A DNA stretch of 64,000 bases from RPQJ01 sp963732415 (GTDB taxonomy: Bacteria > Pseudomonadota > Gammaproteobacteria > Steroidobacterales > Steroidobacteraceae), in contig CAVSZK010000009.1 of NCBI GenBank assembly GCA_963732415.1, forward strand, positions 1 to 64,000. The letters run 5' to 3'. The translations under genes and the position numbers were made by a program. Every line of letters starts with the position of its first letter. Position 1 is the stretch's first letter. Positions 26,362 to 34,320 of this stretch are shown in pieces. The notes beneath the pieces are model-generated. The model was not told where the DNA came from. It did not search any database and saw nothing but the letters and a program-made list of their open reading frames with translations.

Positions 26362-28677
26362 GTGGGCAGGATCATTGCACTGGCGACACCCGTCTTCTTC
26401 GTGCTTATCGCGCTCGAGTACTTCGTCGGTCGCGTTCGAGGCCGCAGTAACTACCGGCTGAACGATGCGGTGAACAGCCTGAGCCTCGGCGTCATGAGCC
26501 AGGTCGTGGGACTCTTCACCCGCGCGTTGACCATCGGCATCTACGCCGCCGTCTACTCTGCCGTCGCGATCCGGCAGCTGCCTGCCGACCAGTGGTGGGT
26601 CTGGCTGCTGGGAATCGTCTGCTACGACTTCTGCTACTACTGGTTTCATCGCGTCGGGCACGAAAGCGCAGTCTTCTGGGCCTCTCACGTGGTCCACCAC
26701 CAGAGCCAGGAGTACAACCTCTCCACGGCGCTCAGGCAGACCAGTTCCAGCGCGCTGCTCGGATGGATCTTCTACCTGCCAATGGCAATTGCCGGAATTC
26801 CACCCGAGGTCTTCGCCGTCGCCGCGATCGTGAACCTGCTCTACCAGTACTGGATCCACACTGAGCAGGTCGGCAGGTTGGGCTGGTTCGATCGCTGGTT
26901 CTCCTCTCCGTCCAACCACCGTGTGCACCACGCGGTAAACGACCAATACATCGACCGCAACTACGGGGGCATCCTGATGGCCTGGGATCGGATGTTCGGT
27001 TCATTCGCCGAGGAGACCGAGCGCTGCATCTACGGCACGCGTGCACCGCTCGATTCCTGGGATCCCCTGTGGGCAAATCTCGAGGTGTATGCGGATCTCG
27101 CAAGCAAGTCCTTGCACGCGGATCGCTGGCGCGACCGGCTGCTGGTGTGGTTGATGCCGCCCGGCTGGCAGCCGTCTACGGCGACCGGTGAGCACTGGCA
27201 GAAACCGCACTTCGACGTGTCACGGCTGCGTCGCTTCGATCCGCCGATGCGCAAAGGCGCGCGCTGGTTCGTGGTCGCACAGTTCTGTGCGGTGCTGCTG
27301 TCATCGACCCTGCTGCTCTGGTTCGAGTCGTCCATGGGCCTGCCTGCGGTCGCGGCATGGTCCGTGGCAACGATCGCGGTTCTCTGGATCACCGGCGCAG
27401 TCATGCAGGGACGCCTGCGCCTGCCGGCGGCGCTGACGATCGAGGCTGCCGCGCTGACCCTGCTCGCGGTTTCGGTGCGGGCTGGGGCCGCGCCGGTCGT
27501 GATGCCGGAGATCCACGATGACCCCGGCGTGCAACGAGCCGTCGAGTCGGCGCGCACTGAATTCATGTCGGGCAAGGGGTTCGACCGCCTGGACATGACG
27601 CTGCTGGTGGAGGACGAGACAGGCCGTTGGCAGCGGGGCAGCGTCGGCGGCAGCAACCTCGCCTATCCAGCCAGTTGCGTGAAGCTCGCCTACCTGGTCG
27701 GCGCCGTTCACTGGTGCGCAGCGCAGCGAAAGAGTGTGGATTGTCTCGATGAGTCCGTCAGGCCGATGATCGTCGACTCGGACAACGTGGCGACCGGTGT
27801 CGTGGTGGACTCCATCACCGGCGCGCCGAACGGGCCAGTCGAGGCCGCGGACGCGGACGCATGGCTCGCGAAGCGCCGCTACACCGAGCGCCTGCTGGCC
27901 GGGGCCGGCCTGCTGGGCGACCAGCGGCTGACGAACAAGACGTATCCGACCAACTCTGGCGAGGATCCAACCGGGCTGGAAAAACTGGCGTTGCAGCAGC
28001 TTGGCCGGAACGCGATGAGCCCGGACGGAGCTGCCAGGCTGATGCTCGCGATTCACGCTGGTGCGATTGAGTCGCAGGCGAACACGTACATGCGCGGCCT
28101 GCTGCGGCGACCCACGTTCTCGGAAGAAAGCGGCCTCGCCGGCGGCCTGCCGCCGGGTTCGTCGACCGAGAGCAAGGCAGGCTGGGCCTACGATACGCTG
28201 GAGGACATCGTTTACGCCGAACTGCCGAACGGGCGTCGGATCGTGGTTGCTGTCTTCTCGAATGCGCTTGACCAGGACGAACCGGAACCAGGCAATCTCC
28301 AGCGACTGAACCCGCTGATGGAACTGCTGGTCGCGCAGCTCGACCTCGCGGCAGGCCTGCCCCAGCCACGCTACCTTACGCCTGCCGCTTCGCGCGACAG
28401 CGCCTATACGCTCGCACTTGCAGCGCCCGAAGACGGCCGGTACGAAGTGGCGATCCGGTACGCGTCGTCGCCGGACGCGAGCAATGCGGTGGACTACGTC
28501 ATCGCCGACGGCAATGAGACGCGCACGGTGACGTTGGATCAGCGTGCGTGGGGGTCCCGCTGGATCCTGCTCGGCGACGTCGCCCTCGCCAGGGGCACGG
28601 GAACATTGAGCGTGACGGGTTCGGCAACCGGAACAGTCGATCCGGGCACCGTCCGCATCACGCGCTGGGCCAGGTGA
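26362..28677 (+). CDS. Fusion: AGMO-like fatty acid hydroxylase, serine hydrolase, golvesin-like domain
   Basis: One uninterrupted 771-codon frame. Residues 1-290: membrane diiron hydroxylase resembling alkylglycerol monooxygenase, with His boxes HRVGH (96-100), HVVHH (109-113), H166 and HRVHH (186-190), and the AGMO-like blocks EYNLSTALRQ and NLLYQYWIHTE. Residues 300-370: further membrane helices. Residues 380-655: a class A beta-lactamase/PBP-like serine hydrolase with S438-C-V-K441, S473-D-N475 and K605-A-G, placed in the periplasm. Residues 690-770: a beta-sandwich resembling the golvesin C-terminal domain. Start GTG at 26362 with GAGGA 8 nt upstream, 10 nt after glpK. AGMO cleaves alkyl-glycerol ethers to an aldehyde and glycerol, which suits glpK; the hydrolase substrate is unknown. 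Confidence 0.88.
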   Translation: MGRIIALATPVFFVLIALEYFVGRVRGRSNYRLNDAVNSLSLGVMSQVVGLFTRALTIGIYAAVYSAVAIRQLPADQWWVWLLGIVCYDFCYYWFHRVGHESAVFWASHVVHHQSQEYNLSTALRQTSSSALLGWIFYLPMAIAGIPPEVFAVAAIVNLLYQYWIHTEQVGRLGWFDRWFSSPSNHRVHHAVNDQYIDRNYGGILMAWDRMFGSFAEETERCIYGTRAPLDSWDPLWANLEVYADLASKSLHADRWRDRLLVWLMPPGWQPSTATGEHWQKPHFDVSRLRRFDPPMRKGARWFVVAQFCAVLLSSTLLLWFESSMGLPAVAAWSVATIAVLWITGAVMQGRLRLPAALTIEAAALTLLAVSVRAGAAPVVMPEIHDDPGVQRAVESARTEFMSGKGFDRLDMTLLVEDETGRWQRGSVGGSNLAYPASCVKLAYLVGAVHWCAAQRKSVDCLDESVRPMIVDSDNVATGVVVDSITGAPNGPVEAADADAWLAKRRYTERLLAGAGLLGDQRLTNKTYPTNSGEDPTGLEKLALQQLGRNAMSPDGAARLMLAIHAGAIESQANTYMRGLLRRPTFSEESGLAGGLPPGSSTESKAGWAYDTLEDIVYAELPNGRRIVVAVFSNALDQDEPEPGNLQRLNPLMELLVAQLDLAAGLPQPRYLTPAASRDSAYTLALAAPEDGRYEVAIRYASSPDASNAVDYVIADGNETRTVTLDQRAWGSRWILLGDVALARGTGTLSVTGSATGTVDPGTVRITRWAR

Positions 28678-28685
28678 CCCGTCGC

Positions 28686-29204
28686 TCAGCGAAACCGGTA
28701 GCCGAGCGACACTCCCAGCGCCAGGGGATCGGCCGCCACCAGCGACTGGCCGCTGCGCAGCAGCCCGGCGTCGGACGCCAGGTCGATCCACCGCAGGTCT
28801 GCCGACATCGCAAGGTGCTCGGTCACGTGCCACTCGGCACCGAGTTCGGCCGCAGCCCCGAGCGAGCGGTTGCGGCCGTGGCCGGTCGTGAACGTCTCGC
28901 CGAGGTCCGTTTCGGCGAAATACACGGTGCGGTTCAATCCGGCGCCGGCGTACGTGAGCACGGGCCCGAGTTCACCAATGGGAAAACGCAGCGTGAGCAT
29001 TTCGGCACCGTCGCAGCGCGCCTGTTGCGCCACGAGCAGTATCTGGTCGGAATTCTGCGGATGGGAATCAACGGGAGAGCTCGACGGCCGACTCAGCCAC
29101 TCCGGGTCGAGCCAGTCCGGGCCGTCGTCTCCCGCCAGCGCGAGCGACGACGCAGCGCATGCAAGCAATCCGACGAGCAACCCGCACTTCGATGTGGCCT
29201 TCAC
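28686..29204 (-). CDS. Predicted outer-membrane beta-barrel protein
   Basis: A 172-residue protein with a signal peptide (MKATSKCGLLVGLLACAASS, cleavage near ALA-GD). The mature part has alternating beta strands (EMLTLRFPIGELGPVLTYAG, SLGAAAELGAEWHVTEHLAM) and ends LGVSLGYRFR, an outer-membrane C-terminal signature with terminal aromatic-Arg. It may belong to the OmpA/OmpW-like eight-stranded barrels; no specific function is evident. Start GTG at 29204 with GGAGG 6 nt upstream. It converges tightly with the fusion gene (8 bp) and diverges from the flavoprotein at 29376. Confidence 0.75.
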   Translation of the reverse strand: MKATSKCGLLVGLLACAASSLALAGDDGPDWLDPEWLSRPSSSPVDSHPQNSDQILLVAQQARCDGAEMLTLRFPIGELGPVLTYAGAGLNRTVYFAETDLGETFTTGHGRNRSLGAAAELGAEWHVTEHLAMSADLRWIDLASDAGLLRSGQSLVAADPLALGVSLGYRFR

Positions 29205-29375
29205 CACGCACCTCCGGTCAGGCACGAACGCTAGCGTTTCCGGGGCCCGGCGTCCGCGACGCCGCGCGATTCCGTGACAGGCGGCGCAAATTCAGGCGTC
29301 TTTGACCCTCTGCCAGGCTGAACAGGAAGCCTCCGCCCCGGCTGCGCGCGCCGCGACTGCGCGCCGCGGCGCAGC

Positions 29376-31025
29376 ATGACTGATAATGCGGCGATGCGAT
29401 CCACAAGCCGCAAGCTCACCCCCAGCACGCTGCGCATCGGCCACCGTTACCGCCCGAACCGCCTTGATGGCCCGTACGATGCGCTGATCATCGGTTCGGG
29501 AATCGGCGGTCTGACGACGGCCGCGCTGCTCTCCGCAATCGGCCGGCGCGTGGCGGTCCTCGAGCAGCACTACACAGCCGGCGGGGCAACGCACAGCTAC
29601 GAGCGCAACGGCTACGACTGGGATGTCGGTGTCCACTACATCGGCGACATGGGCGCGAGGACCACGTCGCGTCGCATGATGGATTTCCTGTCGCAGGGGA
29701 ATCTCCAGTGGTCGTCGATGGACGCGCACTACGATCGCTTCTTCATCGGCGATCGTTCATACGATGCGGTGGCCGGTCGGGACGCCTTTCGCGAGAACCT
29801 ATTGGGCTATTTTCCGCGCGAAGGCGCTGCTGTCGACCGCTACCTGGAAATGCTGGGCGAAGTATCCCGCGGCATGCGGACATTTTCCCTGGGCCGCACG
29901 CTTCCACCCTGGGCAGCCGCGATCGCAGGGCCGTACCTTCGCAGCCGCCTGCCGCACAGCTTCGGGCGCACCACCTGGGAGGTGCTGTCGGAAATCACTG
30001 CAGACCCGGAACTCATCGCAGTGCTCACCGGGCAGTGGGGAGACCTCGGCCTGCCCCCAAAACGCTCCGCGTGGGTGATACAGGCGCTGGTTGCCAGGCA
30101 TTACCTGCACGGCGGCTATTACCCCATCGGCGGCGCGTCGCGCATCGCGGAAACCATTCTTCCGAGGATCCGTGCCGCTGGTGGCGAAGTGTTCACATAC
30201 GCGCGCGTCGACGAGGTGCTGCTGCACAACGGCAGGACACGTGGCGTGCGCATGGCGGACGGCAGCGAGATCGAGTGCAACTGTGTGATTTCTGATGCCG
30301 GCGCAATCAATACGTTCACCCACCTGGTGCCGGGCGAAGCGATCCGCCGGCACGGCTACGACCGGCTGCTGCCGACCGTGAAGCCGAGCATCGGGCACCT
30401 GGGCGTCTACATCGGCCTGCACGGCAGCGCCGAAGAGCTCGGCCTGCCGAAGACCAATTTCTGGATCTACCAGGACAACGACTACGACGCCGCGCTCGAT
30501 CGCTTTCTAGCTGACCCCCATGGCCCCTTCCCCGCTGTGTACATCTCGTTCCCGTCCGCGAAGGACCCGGATTTCGAACGCCGCCATCCCGGTCGGTCGA
30601 CCATCGAGATCGTCGCGCCCGCGCCCTACGAAATCTTCGAGCCGTGGAAGGATACGACCTGGGGAAAGCGTGGCGCCGACTACGACGCGCTGAAGCAGGC
30701 CTACGGCGAGCGGCTGCTCGAGCACATGTACGACAAGCTCCCGCAACTGCGCGGCAGGATCGACTACTGGGAAGTCTCCACGCCGCTGTCGATGCAGTGG
30801 TTTTGCGGCTACGGGCGCGGCGAGCTGTACGGGCTCGACCACGATCCAGAGCGAATGCGCCAATCCTGGCTAAGGCCGCGCACGCGCATCCCGGGACTCT
30901 GGCTCACCGGGCAGGACGTGATGTCCTGCGGAGTCACGGGCGCGATGATGGGTGGGCTCGCGTCAGCTGTGTCGCTCGGGGGCATGCGGCGGATGGGGCC
31001 CGTGCTGAAGGGCATCTTCGGCTGA
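29376..31025 (+). CDS. Retinol-saturase/phytoene-desaturase-like FAD oxidoreductase
   Basis: A 549-residue NAD(P)/FAD-dependent protein of the CrtI/RetSat superfamily. The dinucleotide motif ALIIGSGIGGLTTAALLSAIG is at about residue 37, followed by the typical GGATHSYERNGYDWDVGVHYIGD. The C-terminal FAD block LWLTGQDVMSCGVTGAMMGG resembles all-trans-retinol 13,14-reductase. The substrate could be a polyene, a sterol-like lipid or a polyunsaturated acyl chain. Two starts are possible, ATG 29376 (used) and 29394; GATAAT just before the latter might be a -10 box. It is single and converges with cbbP. Confidence 0.88.
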   Translation: MTDNAAMRSTSRKLTPSTLRIGHRYRPNRLDGPYDALIIGSGIGGLTTAALLSAIGRRVAVLEQHYTAGGATHSYERNGYDWDVGVHYIGDMGARTTSRRMMDFLSQGNLQWSSMDAHYDRFFIGDRSYDAVAGRDAFRENLLGYFPREGAAVDRYLEMLGEVSRGMRTFSLGRTLPPWAAAIAGPYLRSRLPHSFGRTTWEVLSEITADPELIAVLTGQWGDLGLPPKRSAWVIQALVARHYLHGGYYPIGGASRIAETILPRIRAAGGEVFTYARVDEVLLHNGRTRGVRMADGSEIECNCVISDAGAINTFTHLVPGEAIRRHGYDRLLPTVKPSIGHLGVYIGLHGSAEELGLPKTNFWIYQDNDYDAALDRFLADPHGPFPAVYISFPSAKDPDFERRHPGRSTIEIVAPAPYEIFEPWKDTTWGKRGADYDALKQAYGERLLEHMYDKLPQLRGRIDYWEVSTPLSMQWFCGYGRGELYGLDHDPERMRQSWLRPRTRIPGLWLTGQDVMSCGVTGAMMGGLASAVSLGGMRRMGPVLKGIFG

Positions 31026-31031
31026 AGCCGC

Positions 31032-31907
31032 TCAATATGCCCGCTTCTTCGTGTCCATCATGCGGAGGATCAGCGGCGTCAGGATGATCTGCATGGCGAG
31101 CGGCAGCTTGCCGCCGGGCACCACCAGCGTGTTGGTTCGCGACATGAACGAGTCGTGGATCATCGACAGCAGGTACGGAAAGTCGATGCCGCGCGGGTTC
31201 GCGAAGCGGATGATCAGGAAGCTTTCATCCGCAGTCGGGATGTCGCGCGCGATGAACGGGTTCGACGTGTCCACGGTCGGCACTCGCTGGAAATTGATGT
31301 GCGTGCGCGAGAATTGCGAGCAGATGTAGTTCACGTAATCGGGCATGCGGCGGAGAATGGTGTCAACCACCGCCTCGGTCGAATAGCCGCGTGTACGCTG
31401 GTCGCGATGCAGCTTCTGTATCCACTCGAGGTTTACGCTGGGCGCGACGCCAACCAGCAGGTCCACGTGCCGCGCGACGTCGTGCTCTGCCGTCTGTATC
31501 GCGCCGTGCAGCCCCTCGTAGAACAACAGGTCCGAGCCCTCGCCGATGTCCTTCCACTCAGTGAACGTCCCCGGCGGAACACCGTACTTCGCTGATTCCT
31601 CGGCATCATGGACGTAGGTGCGGGAACGGCCCCTGCCGGAGAGCGAATAGCTGCGGAACAGGTCCTCGAGCTCGCCGAACAGGTTGGCGTCCGGGCCGAA
31701 GTGGCTGAAGTGGCTGTTTCCCGCCGCTTCTGCCTCCTTCATCTTCTGGCGCATTTCGGCACGGTCGTAGCGATGGAAGGCATCACCCTCGACGATCGCA
31801 GCGTCGATCTTCTCGCGCCGGAAGATCCACTCGAATGTCGTCTTCACGGTACTGGTGCCCGCCCCGGAGGATCCGGTCACGGCAATGATTGGATATCGCG
31901 CCGACAT
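31032..31907 (-). CDS. cbbP: Phosphoribulokinase
   Basis: Calvin-cycle enzyme that phosphorylates ribulose-5-phosphate to ribulose-1,5-bisphosphate. The 291-residue protein is of the proteobacterial (octameric) class: P-loop region IIAVTGSSGAGTSTVKTTF, VEGDAFHRYDRAEM, FYEGLHGAIQT and DLLVGVAPSVNLEWIQKLHRD. Start ATG at 31907 with GGAG 8 nt upstream, 16 bp after fbp. It is the last gene of the cbbLSX-fbp-cbbP operon; 6 bp separate it from the convergent flavoprotein. Confidence 0.97.
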   Translation of the reverse strand: MSARYPIIAVTGSSGAGTSTVKTTFEWIFRREKIDAAIVEGDAFHRYDRAEMRQKMKEAEAAGNSHFSHFGPDANLFGELEDLFRSYSLSGRGRSRTYVHDAEESAKYGVPPGTFTEWKDIGEGSDLLFYEGLHGAIQTAEHDVARHVDLLVGVAPSVNLEWIQKLHRDQRTRGYSTEAVVDTILRRMPDYVNYICSQFSRTHINFQRVPTVDTSNPFIARDIPTADESFLIIRFANPRGIDFPYLLSMIHDSFMSRTNTLVVPGGKLPLAMQIILTPLILRMMDTKKRAY

Positions 31908-31923
31908 TTGCTGGACTCCGGGG

Positions 31924-32985
31924 TCAGGCGTTGGTGAACAGCGAGCGCTCGCCGAACAGTGGCGAGCTGTAGGGCTTGTCGTCGCCCTTGTCGAATTCCT
32001 GGTGGTATCGCTCGACGCGCTCGACCTCGGTGCGCGAGCCGAGCACCACGGGCACCCGCTGGTGAATGCGCTCCGGCTGCACGTCGAGGATGCGGCTGCG
32101 ACCAGTGGACGCTGCACCGCCCGCCTGCTCCACCAGCATCGCCATCGGGTTGGCCTCATATAGCAGGCGCAGGCGCCCCTCGCGGTTCGTCTCCTTCCGG
32201 TCACGCGGGTAGAGGTAGATTCCGCCGCGCAGCAGTACCCGGTGCACGTCGGCCACCATCGATGCGACCCATCGCGTATTGAAGTCCCGGCCGCGCGGCC
32301 CTTCGACGCCGGCCTTGCACTCGTCGACGTAACGCTGGACAGGCGGTTCCCAGAAGCGCCGGTTCGAGGCGTTGATCAGGTAGTCCGTCCCTTCCTCCGG
32401 AATACGGATGTCCGGGTGCGTCAACACGAAATTGCCGATCTCCCGGTCGAGCGTAAACCCGTGCGTGCCACGGCCTACCGTTATGACCAACTGGGTGGAG
32501 GGTCCGTAGATCGCGTAACCCGCGGCCAGCTGCCTGCTGCCCGGCTGCAGCACCGCGCCAGAGCTTCGATCGTTTGCCGGCAATGCGAACACGGAAAATA
32601 TCGACCCGACGGGAAGATTCACGTCGAGGTTGTTTGAACCGTCGAGCGGATCGAATACAAGCGCAAGCGGCCCACTGCCCTCGATGAAACGCACGTCGTC
32701 GCGCTCCTCGGACGCCAGCGCACCTACCAGCCCACTCCACTCGACGCCTCGCGCAAACAACTCGTCGGCGATCAGGTCCAGCTTCTTCTGCGCTTCGCCC
32801 TGCGCGTTCTCGGAACCCGCCAGGCTCGCGAGCCCGAGCAGCGACCCCTTGCCGACCGAAGCCGAGATCGCCTTCACCACGGCCGCGACGTCCACCAGTA
32901 GTGCGGAGAGCTCGCGTCCATGCGGGTCCTCGGGAACCTGCTGTATCAGGAACTTGGATATCGTCGTATAGCCTGGATTCAGCAT
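31924..32985 (-). CDS. fbp: Class 1 fructose-1,6-bisphosphatase
   Basis: Hydrolyses fructose-1,6-bisphosphate to fructose-6-phosphate in the Calvin cycle and gluconeogenesis. The 353-residue protein shows the metal/substrate site ALVFDPLDGSNNLDVNLPVGSIF, the acidic EER in LASEERDDVRF, and GGIYLYPRD with LYEANPMAMLVEQAGG. Its start overlaps the cbbX stop by 7 nt and has GGGGAGG inside cbbX, so translation is coupled. Placement between cbbX and cbbP suggests the cbbF role. Confidence 0.97.
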   Translation of the reverse strand: MLNPGYTTISKFLIQQVPEDPHGRELSALLVDVAAVVKAISASVGKGSLLGLASLAGSENAQGEAQKKLDLIADELFARGVEWSGLVGALASEERDDVRFIEGSGPLALVFDPLDGSNNLDVNLPVGSIFSVFALPANDRSSGAVLQPGSRQLAAGYAIYGPSTQLVITVGRGTHGFTLDREIGNFVLTHPDIRIPEEGTDYLINASNRRFWEPPVQRYVDECKAGVEGPRGRDFNTRWVASMVADVHRVLLRGGIYLYPRDRKETNREGRLRLLYEANPMAMLVEQAGGAASTGRSRILDVQPERIHQRVPVVLGSRTEVERVERYHQEFDKGDDKPYSSPLFGERSLFTNA

Positions 32986-33881
32986 GCGGCCTCCCCGGCC
33001 GGCGCAGACGCGGCCTCCGTGAACACGCGGCTGGCGCGGATGTCTGCTGCCTCGATCGTGGTCAGCATGCGCGCGTCCACCTGGCCCGCGTCGAGCAGGC
33101 GCCGAGCCTGGCGCAGGCGCGCACGGTCGAGCGCGTTTCGCAGTGAACGCGCGTTGGCAAAATTCGGGCGGTTGCGACGCAGCACCAGGTACTCGCGGAG
33201 CGCCGCGTGCGCGGCATCCGAAAGTTGCAGCCCGAGCGCCGCGACCATCCGCTCGGCGATCGCCTCGAGTTCCGGTACGTCGTAGTCGGGGAAATCGATG
33301 TGGTGTGCGACCCGCGAACCCAGCCCCGGGTTGCTCTGGAAGAACGTGTCCATTCGGCTCTTGTAGCCTGCGAAGATGACGACAAGGTCTTCGCGCTGGT
33401 TCTCCATCACCTGCATCAGGATCTCGATCGCCTCCTGCCCGTAGTCGCGCTCATTCTCCGGCCGGTACAGGTAGTAGGCCTCGTCGATGAACAGCACGCC
33501 GCCCATGGCGCGCTTCAGCACTTCCTTGGTCTTGGGTGCAGTGTGGCCGATGTACTGGCCAACGAGGTCGTCGCGGGTGACGGCAACCATCTGCCCCCTG
33601 CGCACGTGGCCGAGCCTGTGCAGGATCGCAGCCATGCGCATCGCGACCGTGGTTTTTCCGGTGCCGGGATTCCCGGTGAAGCACATGTGCAGCGACGGCT
33701 TCGCGCTCGCCACGCCGAGCTCGGCGCGAGCCTTCTCGACCACCAGCAGCGAGGCGATCTCGCGGATCCGGAGCTTCACGGGCACCAGCCCGATGAGTTC
33801 GGCGTCGAGTTCGTCGAGCACCGCACTCACTCCGGACTCGACCAGCAGCGCCTTCAGGTCGAAGCTCTGGTTCATGTCCAT
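32979..33881 (-). CDS. cbbX: Red-type RuBisCO activase
   Basis: AAA+ motor that remodels inhibited red-type RuBisCO by pulling on the CbbL C-terminus. The 300-residue protein has Walker A GNPGTGKTTVAMRM, pore-loop region DLVGQYIGHTAPKT, Walker B GGVLFIDEAYYLYRP, and the sensor/arginine-finger region DTFFQSNPGLGSRVAHHIDFPDY. This gene alone indicates form IC or ID RuBisCO (CbbQ/O serve green-type). It lies 42 bp after cbbS and overlaps fbp. Confidence 0.97.
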   Translation of the reverse strand: MDMNQSFDLKALLVESGVSAVLDELDAELIGLVPVKLRIREIASLLVVEKARAELGVASAKPSLHMCFTGNPGTGKTTVAMRMAAILHRLGHVRRGQMVAVTRDDLVGQYIGHTAPKTKEVLKRAMGGVLFIDEAYYLYRPENERDYGQEAIEILMQVMENQREDLVVIFAGYKSRMDTFFQSNPGLGSRVAHHIDFPDYDVPELEAIAERMVAALGLQLSDAAHAALREYLVLRRNRPNFANARSLRNALDRARLRQARRLLDAGQVDARMLTTIEAADIRASRVFTEAASAPAGEAAC

Positions 33882-33923
33882 GCGCTCAGTGCTGACCGGG
33901 CCGGCGGCCTGTCGACACGTTGC

Positions 33924-34310
33924 TCAGGCACGCTCGAGCGAGTAGCGCTGCAGCCGCCCCGCGCCTTCTTCGCGACGCAGCCGGTAGCGCGCTTCCTGCT
34001 TCGGGCGGTGCACGATGAACGACAGGCGCATGGTCTCGAAGCCCAGCGTCGAGTCGAAGGCATTGAGCTTCACGTAGCAATCGGGGTGCAGCTTGCGGCA
34101 CTCGCGCAGCTCCACCATGACGCCGGCCGGGTCCTTCAGGTCGAACATCGGCATGCCCCACATCTCCCAGTAGACGTTCCTGGGATGCGGATCGTCCGTG
34201 TACTCGAGCGAGACCGCCCAGCCCTGGTCGAGCGCGTACTGGACCTGTCGCGCGACCTGTTCGTCGGTGAGGTCGGGCAGGAAAGAGAACGTCCCTTGCG
34301 TGATTCGCAT
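33924..34310 (-). CDS. cbbS: RuBisCO small subunit, red type
   Basis: A 128-residue small subunit of form I RuBisCO. It starts MRITQGTFSFLPDLTDEQ and contains SLEYTDDPHPRNVYWEMWGMPMFD. The C-terminal extension after VKLNAFDSTLGFETMRLSFIVHRP is the red-type feature that forms the central beta-barrel of the L8S8 enzyme. GAGGAG precedes the ATG. It is 10 bp downstream of cbbL. Confidence 0.97.
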   Translation of the reverse strand: MRITQGTFSFLPDLTDEQVARQVQYALDQGWAVSLEYTDDPHPRNVYWEMWGMPMFDLKDPAGVMVELRECRKLHPDCYVKLNAFDSTLGFETMRLSFIVHRPKQEARYRLRREEGAGRLQRYSLERA

Positions 34311-34320
34311 GTCTGGCTCC

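Noticed and set aside
27301..28833. 510-codon minus-strand frame opposite the fusion gene.
   Set aside because: It runs antisense to the serine-hydrolase part, whose motifs are clear, and has no recognisable domain or ribosome site.
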